A stretch of DNA of 64,000 nt, from contig NZ_MKSQ01000005.1 in the NCBI RefSeq assembly GCF_001898115.1, positions 62,001 to 126,000 on the forward strand, read 5' to 3'. The number at the start of each line of letters is the position of its first letter. The stretch's first letter is position 1. The DNA comes from Allobosea sp. 67-29 (GTDB lineage: Bacteria; Pseudomonadota; Alphaproteobacteria; Rhizobiales; Beijerinckiaceae). A program made the position numbers and the translations under genes. Below the pieces are notes generated by a model, which was given only the letters and a program-made list of their open reading frames with translations, was not told the DNA's origin and did no database searches. Positions 53,873-64,000 of this stretch are shown piece by piece.

Positions 53873-55152
53873 TCGCCACCACCCTCATCCTCCTGCTCGT
53901 CCTGATCGGCCTGTCGATCCCGGTCGGAGCGGCGCTCGGCGTACTCGGCCTGATCCTTGACCCGCTCTATTCGATGCTGCCGCTGACCCGCGGCATCGGC
54001 GAGCTGGCCTGGAGCACCAACAACGAGTTCCTGCTCGTCGCCATCCCGCTCTTCATCCTGCTCGGCGAGATCCTGCTGCGCTCCGGCCTTGCCGAGCGGA
54101 TGTATGGCGCGATGAGCCTGTGGCTGTCCTGGCTGCCGGGCGGGCTCATGCACGCCAATATCGGTGCCTCCGCTTTGTTCGCGGCGACCTCCGGATCGAG
54201 CGTCGCGACCGCGGCGACGGTCGGCACGGTCGCGCTGCCGCAGATCAAGCGCTACGGCTACAACGAGCCGCTCTTCCTCGGCAGCCTTGCGGCCGGCGGC
54301 ACGCTCGGCATCCTGATCCCGCCCTCGATCAATCTCGTGCTCTACGGAGTGCTGACCAACTCCTCGGTGCCCAAGCTCTATCTTGCCGGCATCATTCCCG
54401 GCCTGCTGCTGGCCGGCCTGTTCATGCTTACGGTGATCATCGGTTGCATCGCGAAGCCGGAATGGGGCGGGCGTCGCATTACCGCGAGCTGGGGCGAGCG
54501 TTTCGCCAGCCTGAGGCATCTGGCGCCGCCACTCGGCATCTTCCTGCTCGTGGTCGGGTCGATCTATGCCGGCCTCGCCACGCCGACGGAGGCTGCCGCG
54601 CTTGGCGTAACCGGTGCGATGATCCTCGCGGCATTCTCGCGCCGGCTGACATTGTCGATGCTGCGGGACGCCGTCGAGGGCACGATGAAGGCGACTGCGA
54701 TGATCATGCTGATCATCCTCGCCGCCGCCTTCCTCAACTTCGTGATGTCGGCGACCGGCATAACCGACGCGATCACCGGTTCGATCCGTGGCCTCGGCCT
54801 GTCGCCGGTGCAGATGCTGTTCGTGATCGTGGTGTTCTACCTGATCCTCGGCTGCTTCATGGAGACGCTCTCCATGATGATCACGACGATCCCGATCGTG
54901 GCGCCGATCATGATCGGGCTCGGCTACGATTCGATCTGGCTCGGGATCCTGATCATCGTGCTCGTCGAGGCCGCGCTGATCACCCCACCGGTCGGCCTCA
55001 ATCTCTTCGTGGTCCAGAGCCTGCGCAAGAGCGGCTCGATGAATGCGGTGATCATGGGCAGCATGCCCTATGTCGCGGCGATGGCATTGCTGCTGCTGCT
55101 GCTCGCGCTCTTCCCGGACCTCGCGCTCTTCCTGCCCCGCGTCTTCGACTAG
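53869..55152 (+). CDS. TRAP transporter large membrane subunit (DctM)
   Basis: 427 residues, about 12 helices. FAATSGSSVATAATVGTVALP, GTLGILIPPSINLVLYG, FLPRVFD end and ALITPPVGLNLFVV mark DctM. It shares the same signature segments as the DctM at 44270-45568 but is clearly a different branch by eye. Works with the DctP and DctQ just upstream. Start overlaps dctQ. Confidence 0.96.
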   Translation: MIATTLILLLVLIGLSIPVGAALGVLGLILDPLYSMLPLTRGIGELAWSTNNEFLLVAIPLFILLGEILLRSGLAERMYGAMSLWLSWLPGGLMHANIGASALFAATSGSSVATAATVGTVALPQIKRYGYNEPLFLGSLAAGGTLGILIPPSINLVLYGVLTNSSVPKLYLAGIIPGLLLAGLFMLTVIIGCIAKPEWGGRRITASWGERFASLRHLAPPLGIFLLVVGSIYAGLATPTEAAALGVTGAMILAAFSRRLTLSMLRDAVEGTMKATAMIMLIILAAAFLNFVMSATGITDAITGSIRGLGLSPVQMLFVIVVFYLILGCFMETLSMMITTIPIVAPIMIGLGYDSIWLGILIIVLVEAALITPPVGLNLFVVQSLRKSGSMNAVIMGSMPYVAAMALLLLLLALFPDLALFLPRVFD

Positions 55153-55200
55153 GCGCGGAGGTATCACCTTTCCCAATTCCCGAAAAATCTGCAGGACGTC

Positions 55201-55887
55201 ATGGAACTCCACTTCACCGTTGAAGGCGGCGCTGCCACGAAGCCGCTCAAGGTCGAACTCGCCCAATTGGTCGTCGCCGGCTGGGCCGGGCGCGACCGCG
55301 CCGCGATCGAGCACCATATCGAGGAACTCGCCGCCATAGGCGTGCCGCGGCCGAGCACGGTACCGCTCTACTACCGTGTCGCCGAGAGCCTGGCGACGCA
55401 GGCGGAGTCCATCCAGGTCATCGGGACCGAAAGCTCCGGCGAGGTCGAGACCTTCGTTTTCAGCGCCGGCGGCGAGATGTATGTCAGCCTCGCCTCCGAC
55501 CATACCGACCGCAAGCTGGAGACGATCGGCGTTGCGATCTCCAAGCAGCTCTGCGCCAAGCCGCTGGCACGCAAGGCCTGGCGCTTCGCCGAGGTTGCCG
55601 GGCACTGGGACGAGATGATCATCCGCTCCCATATCGAGGAGAACGGGGCGCGCGTGCTCTATCAGGAAGGTCCGCTGGCCAGCCTGCGCCCGCCGCTCGA
55701 GCTCATCGCCGGCTTCACCGGCGGCGCAGCGCTCCTGCCGGACGGAACCGGGATGATCTGCGGCACGGTCGGTGCGATCGGCGGTATCCGGCCGTCCCCG
55801 TCCTTCGCCATGGAGCTGTTCGATCCCGTGCTCGGCCGCAGCATCGAGCATGCTTACAGGATCGTGTCGTTGCCGGAAGTCGCCTGA
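55201..55887 (+). CDS. DUF2848 family protein
   Basis: 228 residues. VPRPSTVPLYYRVAESL, SSGEVETFVFSAGGEMYVSLASDHTDRKLE and HWDEMIIRSHIEENG are strongly conserved features of DUF2848, a family without proven function whose fold resembles fumarylacetoacetate-hydrolase-like enzymes as far as I recall. Family genes commonly lie next to amidases and transporters, as here. The conserved SDHTDR and HWD residues could be active-site groups. Ends 2 bp before the amidase ATG. Confidence 0.9.
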   Translation: MELHFTVEGGAATKPLKVELAQLVVAGWAGRDRAAIEHHIEELAAIGVPRPSTVPLYYRVAESLATQAESIQVIGTESSGEVETFVFSAGGEMYVSLASDHTDRKLETIGVAISKQLCAKPLARKAWRFAEVAGHWDEMIIRSHIEENGARVLYQEGPLASLRPPLELIAGFTGGAALLPDGTGMICGTVGAIGGIRPSPSFAMELFDPVLGRSIEHAYRIVSLPEVA

Positions 55888-55889
55888 CC

Positions 55890-57245
55890 ATGAGCCGGAC
55901 GCTGACCGAGCTGCGCGATGATCTCGCCGCGGGGCGCACCACCTCCGTCGCCCTGACGGAAGACGCCCTGGCGCGCGCGCAAGCGAACGACGGTGAAGGC
56001 GCCCGCGTCTTCACCAAACTCTACGCCGAGCGCGCTCTGCAAGCGGCCCGCGCCTCCGATGCCCTTCGGCAAGCCGGTTTCATCCGCTCACCCCTCGAGG
56101 GTCTGCCGATCTCGATCAAGGACCTGTTCGACGTCGCCGGCGACATCACCAAGGCAGGCAGCGTCGCGCTCGACGACGCGCCGCCCGCCCGGGCCAATGC
56201 GCCTGTGGTCGATCGCCTCGTCGCCGCCGGCGCGGTCATCGTCGGCCGCACCAACATGACCGAGTTCGCCTTCTCCGGGCTCGGGCTCAACCCGCATTAC
56301 GGCACGCCGCTGAACCCGTTCGACCGGGCCGCCGGGCGCATTCCGGGCGGCTCGTCCTCGGGGGCGGCGGTCTCGGTCAGCGATGGCATGGCGGCAGCCG
56401 CGGTCGGCACGGATACAGGCGGTTCGGTCCGGATTCCCGCTGCGCTCTGCGGCCTCACCGGTTTCAAGCCGACTGCACGGAGGGTCCCGCGCGAGGGGGC
56501 CATGCCGCTTTCGACCAGCCTCGATTCGATCGGGCCGATTGCGCGCAGCGTCGCCTGCTGCGCGATGCTCGACGCGGTTCTCTCCGGCACTGGCGAGAAC
56601 CTGCTCGGTGAAGCGAGCCTCGCCGGATTGCGGCTCGCCGTGCCCAGGACCGTCGCGCTCGACGGCATGGACACGGTGGTCGCGGCCGGCTTCGAAGCCG
56701 CGCTCGGGGTCCTGTCGCGGGCCGGTGCGCGGATCAGCGAGATCGACATCCCCGAATTCGCGCAGCTCGGCGCGATCAATAGCAAGGGCGGCTTTACGGC
56801 GGCGGAAGCCTGGCACTGGCATCGCGATGTGATCGAGCGGGCGGGCGATCGCTACGATCCGCGCGTGCGAGTGCGGATTCTGCGCGGCCGGGAGATGTCG
56901 GCTGCCGACTATATCGACCTGCTGGCGGCCCGCTCCGCCTGGATCGCCGCGGTCGAGGCGCGGATCGCCCCCTTCGACGCGCTGGTCATGCCGACCGTGC
57001 CGGTCGTCGCGCCTCGGATCGACGAGCTGTCGGACGACGCTGCCTTCGGCGCCACCAATTTGCTGATCCTGCGCAACCCCACCTTCATCAACTTCCTCGA
57101 CGGCTGTGCCCTGAGCGTGCCGTGCCATCGCCCCGGGGAGGCGCCGGTCGGGCTGATGCTCGCCGGCGCGGCTGGGCGCGACCGCGCGGTCCTGTCGATC
57201 GGGCAGGCGGTGGAACAGGCGCTGCGCGCCGCAAGCGGGAGCTGA
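55890..57245 (+). CDS. Amidase-signature family amidase
   Basis: 451 residues, normal size. The Ser-cisSer-Lys triad is visible: Lys in [13 protein letters not shown] (about 76), the Gly/Ser-rich [11 protein letters not shown] (about 154-159), and the nucleophile region [23 protein letters not shown] (about 173-178). Hydrolyses an amide to acid and ammonia or amine. Between DUF2848 and DUF1445 genes, it probably acts on the imported compound. The next gene starts 4 bp after its stop. Confidence 0.94.
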   Translation: MSRTLTELRDDLAAGRTTSVALTEDALARAQANDGEGARVFTKLYAERALQAARASDALRQAGFIRSPLEGLPISIKDLFDVAGDITKAGSVALDDAPPARANAPVVDRLVAAGAVIVGRTNMTEFAFSGLGLNPHYGTPLNPFDRAAGRIPGGSSSGAAVSVSDGMAAAAVGTDTGGSVRIPAALCGLTGFKPTARRVPREGAMPLSTSLDSIGPIARSVACCAMLDAVLSGTGENLLGEASLAGLRLAVPRTVALDGMDTVVAAGFEAALGVLSRAGARISEIDIPEFAQLGAINSKGGFTAAEAWHWHRDVIERAGDRYDPRVRVRILRGREMSAADYIDLLAARSAWIAAVEARIAPFDALVMPTVPVVAPRIDELSDDAAFGATNLLILRNPTFINFLDGCALSVPCHRPGEAPVGLMLAGAAGRDRAVLSIGQAVEQALRAASGS

Positions 57246-57249
57246 GGCC

Positions 57250-58044
57250 ATGGCCGAAAACCTGTCCTTGCTTGATCCCCATGCGGCGCGCCTGGCGGTT
57301 CGCTCGGGCGCCTTCGACGCGCCCACCGCGAATGTCGCGCCGGGCTTCGTCCAGGCCAATCTGGCGATCCTGCCGCGCGAGCTCGCCTTCGAGTTCATGC
57401 TGTTTTGCCAGCGCAACCCGAAGCCCTGTCCGCTGATCGGGGTGTCCGAGATCGGCGATCCCATGCTGCCTGCGCTTGGGCACGATCTCGACATCCGCAG
57501 CGACCTGCCGCGCTACCGCATCTGGCAGGACGGCGAGCTGGTGGCGGAGCCGGCCGACATCCGCGACTACTGGCGCGAGGATCTGGTCAGCTTCCTGATC
57601 GGCTGCTCCTTCTCCTTCGAGGAGGCGATGCTCGCCGCCGGCCTGCCGGTGCGCCATATCGAGCAGGGCAGCAACGTGCCGATGTACCGGACCTCGATCG
57701 CGACGACGCCGGCGGGCCGCTTTTCCGGGCCGCTGGTGGTCTCGATGCGCCCGCTGACGCCGGCCGATGCGATCCGCGCCGTCCAGGTCACCGGCCGGTT
57801 TCCGTCGGTTCATGGGGCGCCCGTCCATCTCGGCGACCCCGCCGCCATCGGCATCCAGGACATCATGGCGCCCGATTATGGCGACCCCGTCGAGATCAGG
57901 CCCGGCGAGATCCCGGTGTTCTGGGCTTGCGGTGTCACGCCGCAGGCCGTGATCGCTCATACCCGTCCGTCGTTCTGCATTACCCACGCACCGGGTCGTA
58001 TGCTCGTCACCGATATTCGCAACGGCGCGCTCGCCGCGGGCTGA
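57250..58044 (+). CDS. DUF1445 putative hydro-lyase (D-glutamate cyclase-like)
   Basis: 264 residues. [73 protein letters not shown] and [12 protein letters not shown] are the usual blocks of the DUF1445 family. The mammalian relative contains this domain in D-glutamate cyclase, which makes 5-oxo-D-proline; bacterial members are named putative hydro-lyases without firm substrate. Last gene of the cluster. Confidence 0.92.
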   Translation: MAENLSLLDPHAARLAVRSGAFDAPTANVAPGFVQANLAILPRELAFEFMLFCQRNPKPCPLIGVSEIGDPMLPALGHDLDIRSDLPRYRIWQDGELVAEPADIRDYWREDLVSFLIGCSFSFEEAMLAAGLPVRHIEQGSNVPMYRTSIATTPAGRFSGPLVVSMRPLTPADAIRAVQVTGRFPSVHGAPVHLGDPAAIGIQDIMAPDYGDPVEIRPGEIPVFWACGVTPQAVIAHTRPSFCITHAPGRMLVTDIRNGALAAG

Positions 58045-58253
58045 TCCTTCAGGGGGGTCGGTGGCGGCGCGCCAGAAGCTGGGGTTGGGACGTCGCCCGC
58101 CGCCGGCTGTGGGGGGCCCACAAGTCCGGATCGCGCTTCCATACGCGGTCGAAAGTCAAAATGGCCTGCCTCTGGTAGAGCGCGACGCCGCACTCAGAAC
58201 GGTCGATCGAGCGCCAGGAGATCGACAAGCGCGAAGCCGCACGGCTGGGTGGC

Positions 58254-58559
58254 TCAAGGGAAAAGCGGCTCGATCGGCTCAAGCCGGCGGACCGGCTCGA
58301 TCGCCAGCAACCTCATGGCCACTCCCGCCGGCAGCGCGGCATCCGCGCGCCAGCGCGAGACGAGGCTCGCCGGGTCGCTCGGCCCCCGCAGCTCGACGGC
58401 CATGATCTCCCGGCTTGGTTGGCCGTCCTCGTCGCGCTCCGTGGCGACTAGGCGGAGCCTGCCTTGCGAGGCGCGCGCGAGCTGCTCGACCCGGCCGAGC
58501 AAAGCCTGCCGGGTGCCCTCGGTCCGCGAGTCGTATTCGAGAAGCAGCAGCGCTTCCAT
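58254..58559 (-). CDS. Hypothetical protein co-transcribed with acdS
   Basis: 101 residues, no signal peptide or membrane segment. It starts MEALLLLEYDSRTEGTRQALLGRVEQLARA and has an alternating beta-alpha-beta pattern that might be a dimeric alpha/beta-barrel (ferredoxin-like) fold. I do not recognise a family. It begins 6 bp after the acdS stop, so it is almost certainly in the acdS transcript and may be controlled by AcdR. Confidence 0.6.
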   Translation of the reverse strand: MEALLLLEYDSRTEGTRQALLGRVEQLARASQGRLRLVATERDEDGQPSREIMAVELRGPSDPASLVSRWRADAALPAGVAMRLLAIEPVRRLEPIEPLFP

Positions 58560-58565
58560 GGCGGC

Positions 58566-59576
58566 TCAGCCGTTGCGGAAGGTGTAGCTGTAGCCGTTGA
58601 TCGCCGGCACGCCGCCGAGATGGGCGTAGAGCACCTTCGAACCAGCGGGGAAGAAGCCCTTCCGTACCAGGTCGATCATGCCCTGCATGGATTTTCCCTC
58701 ATAGACCGGGTCAGTCATCATGCCTTCGAACCGTGCCGAAACGCGTATCGCCTCGATGGTTTCCTTCGAGGGAACGCCGTAGAGCGGATAGGCGTAATCC
58801 TCGTTCAGCACGATGTCGTCTTCGGTAATATCCTTGCCGCCGACCAAGGCCGACGTCTTCTGCGCGATGTCGAGCACCTGTGCCTTGGTCTGCGTCGGCG
58901 TCGCCGAAGCGTCTATGCCGATGACGTTTCGCTGGCGCCCGTCTTTGGCAAAGCCGACGACCATGCCTGCATGGGTCGAGCCGGTGACGGTGCATACGAC
59001 GATGTAGTCGAACTTGAAGCCGAGCTCGGCCTCCTGAGCCCTGACCTCTTCGGCAAAGCCGACATAGCCGAGACCGCCGAATTTGTGGACCGAGGCGCCT
59101 GCGGGGATGGCGTAGGGCTTGCCGCCCTTAGCCTTCACATCCGCCAGCGCGTTCTCCCAGCTGGCACGGATGCCGATGTCGAAGCCCTCATCGACCAGTT
59201 CGACATGGGCGCCCATGACGCGGGACATCAGGATATTGCCGACCCGGTCGTAGACCGCATCGTCATGCGGAACCCAGCTCTCCTGCACGAGCCGGCACTT
59301 CATGCCGATCTTGGCGGCGGTTGCCGCGACCATGCGGGTGTGGTTCGACTGGACGCCGCCGATCGAGACCAGTGTGTCGGCGCCGGACGCGATCGCGTCG
59401 GGGATAATGTATTCGAGCTTGCGCAGCTTGTTGCCGCCGAAGGCGAGGCCAGAGTTGCAATCTTCGCGCTTGGCGTAGAGCTCGACGGCGCCGCCGAGAA
59501 AGGCGGACAGCCGGGAAAGTCTCTCGATCGGCGTCGGTCCGAAAGTCAGCGGATAGCGTTCGAATTGGCTTAGCAT
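58566..59576 (-). CDS. acdS: 1-aminocyclopropane-1-carboxylate (ACC) deaminase
   Basis: 336 residues, PLP enzyme. The PLP lysine is Lys50 ([10 protein letters not shown]); Tyr292 and Glu293 in [10 protein letters not shown] and Leu320 in YAHLGGVPA match the residues that separate ACC deaminase from D-cysteine desulfhydrase. After Ser77 the motif reads QSNHTR; ACC deaminases I know have QSNQTR, whereas desulfhydrases have His here. It splits ACC, the plant ethylene precursor, into 2-oxobutanoate and ammonia, a trait of plant-associated bacteria. Divergent from acdR. Confidence 0.93.
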   Translation of the reverse strand: MLSQFERYPLTFGPTPIERLSRLSAFLGGAVELYAKREDCNSGLAFGGNKLRKLEYIIPDAIASGADTLVSIGGVQSNHTRMVAATAAKIGMKCRLVQESWVPHDDAVYDRVGNILMSRVMGAHVELVDEGFDIGIRASWENALADVKAKGGKPYAIPAGASVHKFGGLGYVGFAEEVRAQEAELGFKFDYIVVCTVTGSTHAGMVVGFAKDGRQRNVIGIDASATPTQTKAQVLDIAQKTSALVGGKDITEDDIVLNEDYAYPLYGVPSKETIEAIRVSARFEGMMTDPVYEGKSMQGMIDLVRKGFFPAGSKVLYAHLGGVPAINGYSYTFRNG

Positions 59577-59594
59577 GGCGGCTTCTCCCCATCA

Positions 59595-59667
59595 CTTGAA
59601 TGGGCGAAAGCTAACGAAATCACGCTGAAACGTCCTTTCAAACTTGAGCTGTAGATTGCCATTCAAG
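59595..59667. promoter_or_regulatory. acdS-acdR divergent control region with inverted repeats
   Basis: CTTGAATGG (59595-59603) and CCATTCAAG (59659-59667) are perfect 9-bp inverted arms 55 bp apart, and TCAA-AC-TTGA (59638-59647) sits between them. The layout fits paired Lrp-type binding with looping by AcdR over both promoters. Confidence 0.6.
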
Positions 59668-59718
59668 CGACGTTGATTTGCTCGTGAGAACTTTTTGCTT
59701 TCATAGAATGGGGGAAAA

Positions 59719-60198
59719 ATGGAAGGCTGTTTCATGGACGATGAACTCGACCGGACCGACCTCAAGATTCTTCGTCTGCTACAGTCCGACGGGCGCCTCG
59801 GTAATGCCGAGATCGCCAAGCGCGTGAACACCAGCCCCGCCACCTGCCACCGCCGGATTCAGCGTCTCTTCGCCGAGGGCTACGTCACCTCGGTGCGGGC
59901 GCAGATCGCCCCGCAAAAGGTCGAGATGGGCACGCTCGCTTTTGTCGGCGTGGTGCTGGACCGCTCGACCCCGGAGAGCTTCGGTGCCTTCGAGGAGGCG
60001 ATCCGCGAGATGAAGCTCGTGCTCGACTGCCACATCGTCGCTGGCGATTTCGATTACATCCTCAAGATCCGCGTGCGCGACATGGCCGACTTCAACAAGC
60101 TCCATGCCGACCGGCTGATCGCGCTGCCGGGCGTGCGTCAGACACGCACCTTCTTCGTGATGAAGGAGGTCGTGGACAACGCGCCGCTGGTGTTTTGA
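59719..60198 (+). CDS. acdR: Lrp/AsnC-family regulator, AcdR
   Basis: 159 residues from ATG 59719; an ATG at 59734 with GGAAGG at good spacing is an equally good start (154 residues). N-terminal helix-turn-helix (LDRTDLKILRLLQSDGRLGNAEIAKRVNTSPATCHRRIQRL as span) and a C-terminal RAM/Lrp effector domain (about 75-150). Divergent from acdS across 142 bp, the standard acdR-acdS arrangement. In known systems AcdR senses ACC and controls acdS. Confidence 0.92.
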   Translation: MEGCFMDDELDRTDLKILRLLQSDGRLGNAEIAKRVNTSPATCHRRIQRLFAEGYVTSVRAQIAPQKVEMGTLAFVGVVLDRSTPESFGAFEEAIREMKLVLDCHIVAGDFDYILKIRVRDMADFNKLHADRLIALPGVRQTRTFFVMKEVVDNAPLVF

Positions 60199-60390
60199 GG
60201 GCGAAGCTCAAGCCGCGATCGCGACCGTCCCAGTCGTCGTCCGAAGCGCCCGTCAGGACCACCTGCGCGCAGCCGGACGATCTTCAGACGGCTCAAATCT
60301 TGGGATCGATGATCACGTTAAGCCGCGCCTGGAGGCCTTCAATGGGCGGAGGAATTCGACTCACGATCGGGTTCACGCTCGACACGGCGC

Positions 60391-62910
<2,520 letters not shown>

Positions 62911-62950
62911 TCACGCGCCCGCGTATGTGCGTGCGTGAGCGCGAGCCCCG

Positions 62951-62979
62951 CTGCCGTCCTTGCTGCGCTCGCACGGCAG
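62951..62979. terminator. Stem-loop between recQ and gyrB
   Basis: Perfect 7-bp arms CTGCCGT and ACGGCAG with a 15-nt loop, in the 169-bp gap between the recQ stop and the gyrB start; no T-run. It may mark the end of the recQ transcript; support is weak. Confidence 0.3.
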
Positions 62980-62998
62980 GTCGGTGGGAGAAGAGTCT

Positions 62999-64000
62999 TC
63001 AGCCGCGGAACGCCGCGATCGCCTCGAGGAAGGTCTCGCCATACTGGGCGAGCTTGCGTTCGCCGACGCCTTCGATCGCCCGCATCTCGTCGAGGCCGAG
63101 CGGGCGTTCGCGCGCCATCGCGATCAGGGTGCGGTCGGTGAAGATGATATAGGCCGCCACGCCCTCGGCGCGGGCAAGCTCCAGCCTGAGCTTGCGCAGA
63201 TGCTCGAACAGGGCCGCGGTTTCTCCGTCGAGCCCGTCGGCGCGCGCCGCCTCCCGCTCGGAGCGGCGCGAACGGCGCTCGGCGAACGGATCGACTCGGA
63301 GTGCGATGCTCTCGCGCCCGAACAGGATGTTCTCGCCCTTCGGCGTCAGCTTGAAGCCGCCATGCTCGACGCTGGCCTCGGCGAGCGCGCCGGCCGCAAA
63401 GAGCTTGCGCGTCAGCCCCATCCAGGCGGCCTTGGACTTGTCGGCGCCGACGCCGAAGGTCTTCAAGCCGTCATGGTTCTGGCGGCGGATGGTTTCGGTC
63501 GTCGTGCCCGTGAGGATGTCGGCGAGATGGCCGGCGCCGAAGCGTTCGCCCGAGCGGATCACGGCCGAAAGCAGCTTGCGCGCCTCCAGCGTCGCGTCCT
63601 GCAGTGCCGGCGCTTCCGCGCCGCAGAGATCGCAGCGGAACGGCACCTGCCCGTGCCGACAGGACGGCGTCTCCTCGCCGAAATAGGCCAGCAGCGCGCC
63701 GCGCCGGCAGAGCGCGTTCTCGCACAGGTCGATCATCGCGTTGAGGCGCTTGTGTTCGATGCCCCGGCGCTCGTCGTCGATCGGCTTCTCGTCGATCTGG
63801 CGCCGTCTCAGCACCATGTCGTCGACACCGTAGAGGGTGAGCGTGTCGGCCGGGAGCCCGTCGCGGCCGGCGCGGCCGATCTCCTGGTAGTAGCTTTCGA
63901 CCGAGCCCGGCATGTCGGCGTGGACGACGAAGCGCACATCCGGCTTGTTGATGCCCATGCCGAAGGCGATGGTGGCGCAGACGACGACCTCGTCCTCCTG
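62999..64000 (-). CDS. recQ: ATP-dependent DNA helicase RecQ, C-terminal part (partial)
   Basis: 334 codons; the N-terminal helicase motifs lie beyond the window. Present: the end of helicase domain 2 (ATIAFGMGINKPDVRFVVH, SVESYYQEIGRAGRDGLPAD, with the motif VI Arg), the RQC zinc-binding Cys set (CENALCRRG, SCRHG, CDLCG) and winged helix, and the HRDC domain (about the last 80 residues: AEGVAAYIIFTDRTLIAMAR, GVGERKLAQYGETFLEAI). Unwinds DNA in recombination repair. Continuous with the window edge. Confidence 0.95.
   Translation of the reverse strand, partial: QEDEVVVCATIAFGMGINKPDVRFVVHADMPGSVESYYQEIGRAGRDGLPADTLTLYGVDDMVLRRRQIDEKPIDDERRGIEHKRLNAMIDLCENALCRRGALLAYFGEETPSCRHGQVPFRCDLCGAEAPALQDATLEARKLLSAVIRSGERFGAGHLADILTGTTTETIRRQNHDGLKTFGVGADKSKAAWMGLTRKLFAAGALAEASVEHGGFKLTPKGENILFGRESIALRVDPFAERRSRRSEREAARADGLDGETAALFEHLRKLRLELARAEGVAAYIIFTDRTLIAMARERPLGLDEMRAIEGVGERKLAQYGETFLEAIAAFRG

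Noticed and set aside
53680..55851. 723-codon minus-strand frame opposite the second TRAP dctM and DUF2848 genes
   Set aside because: Antisense to three well-supported genes; Arg/His/Glu-rich and without any recognisable domain.
58045..58253. Possible small gene between the DUF1445 gene and the acdS-linked gene
   Set aside because: Short frames occur on both strands but none has a ribosome site or a recognisable motif; nothing supportable in these 209 bp.
60199..60390. Possible coding remnant after gyrB, a minus-strand peptide ending PPIEGLQARLNVIIDPK
   Set aside because: Short, in a frame overlapping the end of gyrB, no start or family match; treated as non-coding.

Overview
High-GC chromosomal DNA of an alphaproteobacterium. 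The gene set points to Hyphomicrobiales, most likely a Bosea-like genus, but this is inferred from content and not from a marker search: a HisKA_2-type histidine kinase, two complete TRAP transporters plus an orphan TAXI binding protein, acdS/acdR, trpFB and gyrB. No rRNA, tRNA, CRISPR array, insertion sequence or phage module is visible. Coding density is high and almost every gap is short.

Layout. 1-17 kb is mostly core: the tail of a response regulator facing a CHASE3/HisKA_2 kinase, a DUF883 protein with a small membrane partner, polA, a nitroreductase, a DUF2254 membrane protein, an aldo/keto reductase, typA, an orphan TAXI binding protein, trpF-trpB (no trpA follows), a GT2 membrane glycosyltransferase and a SCO copper chaperone. 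17-24 kb holds a LysR regulator divergent from a degenerate alpha/beta hydrolase and a MexEF-like RND pump. 23.8-31.8 kb holds an HxlR regulator divergent from a tight operon: chloroperoxidase-like hydrolase, XapX protein, Tat-exported amidohydrolase, DoxX, MFS, outer-membrane channel and isochorismatase-like hydrolase.

32-38.3 kb is the most unusual part. Two back-to-back transcription units encode only predicted exported proteins. One has an orthocaspase with an intact His/Cys dyad followed by an OmpA-like protein. The other has four DUF4399 domains in two proteins, then a caspase-like domain whose catalytic Cys is Gly, fused to a SUMF1/FGE-like domain. I read this as a candidate undescribed envelope system pairing an active caspase with a pseudo-caspase.

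38.4-41.2 kb: a flavin amine oxidase overlapping a CPA1 Na+/H+ antiporter. 41.4-49.3 kb: one co-directional operon of aldehyde dehydrogenase, MarR regulator, TRAP transporter, ThDP-dependent decarboxylase-like enzyme and FMN 2-hydroxy-acid dehydrogenase, which together look like a mandelate-type route (2-hydroxy acid to 2-oxo acid to aldehyde to acid); a near-perfect 27-bp palindrome lies upstream. 49.8-58.0 kb: LysR, an M24-fold protein with two metal ligands replaced, a second TRAP transporter, DUF2848, an amidase and a DUF1445 (D-glutamate cyclase-like) protein, probably uptake and C-N bond cleavage of an unknown compound. Both TRAP operons carry a strong stem-loop exactly between binding-protein and small-membrane-subunit genes. 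58.3-64 kb: acdS with a small unknown gene, divergent acdR, gyrB, and recQ running off the end.
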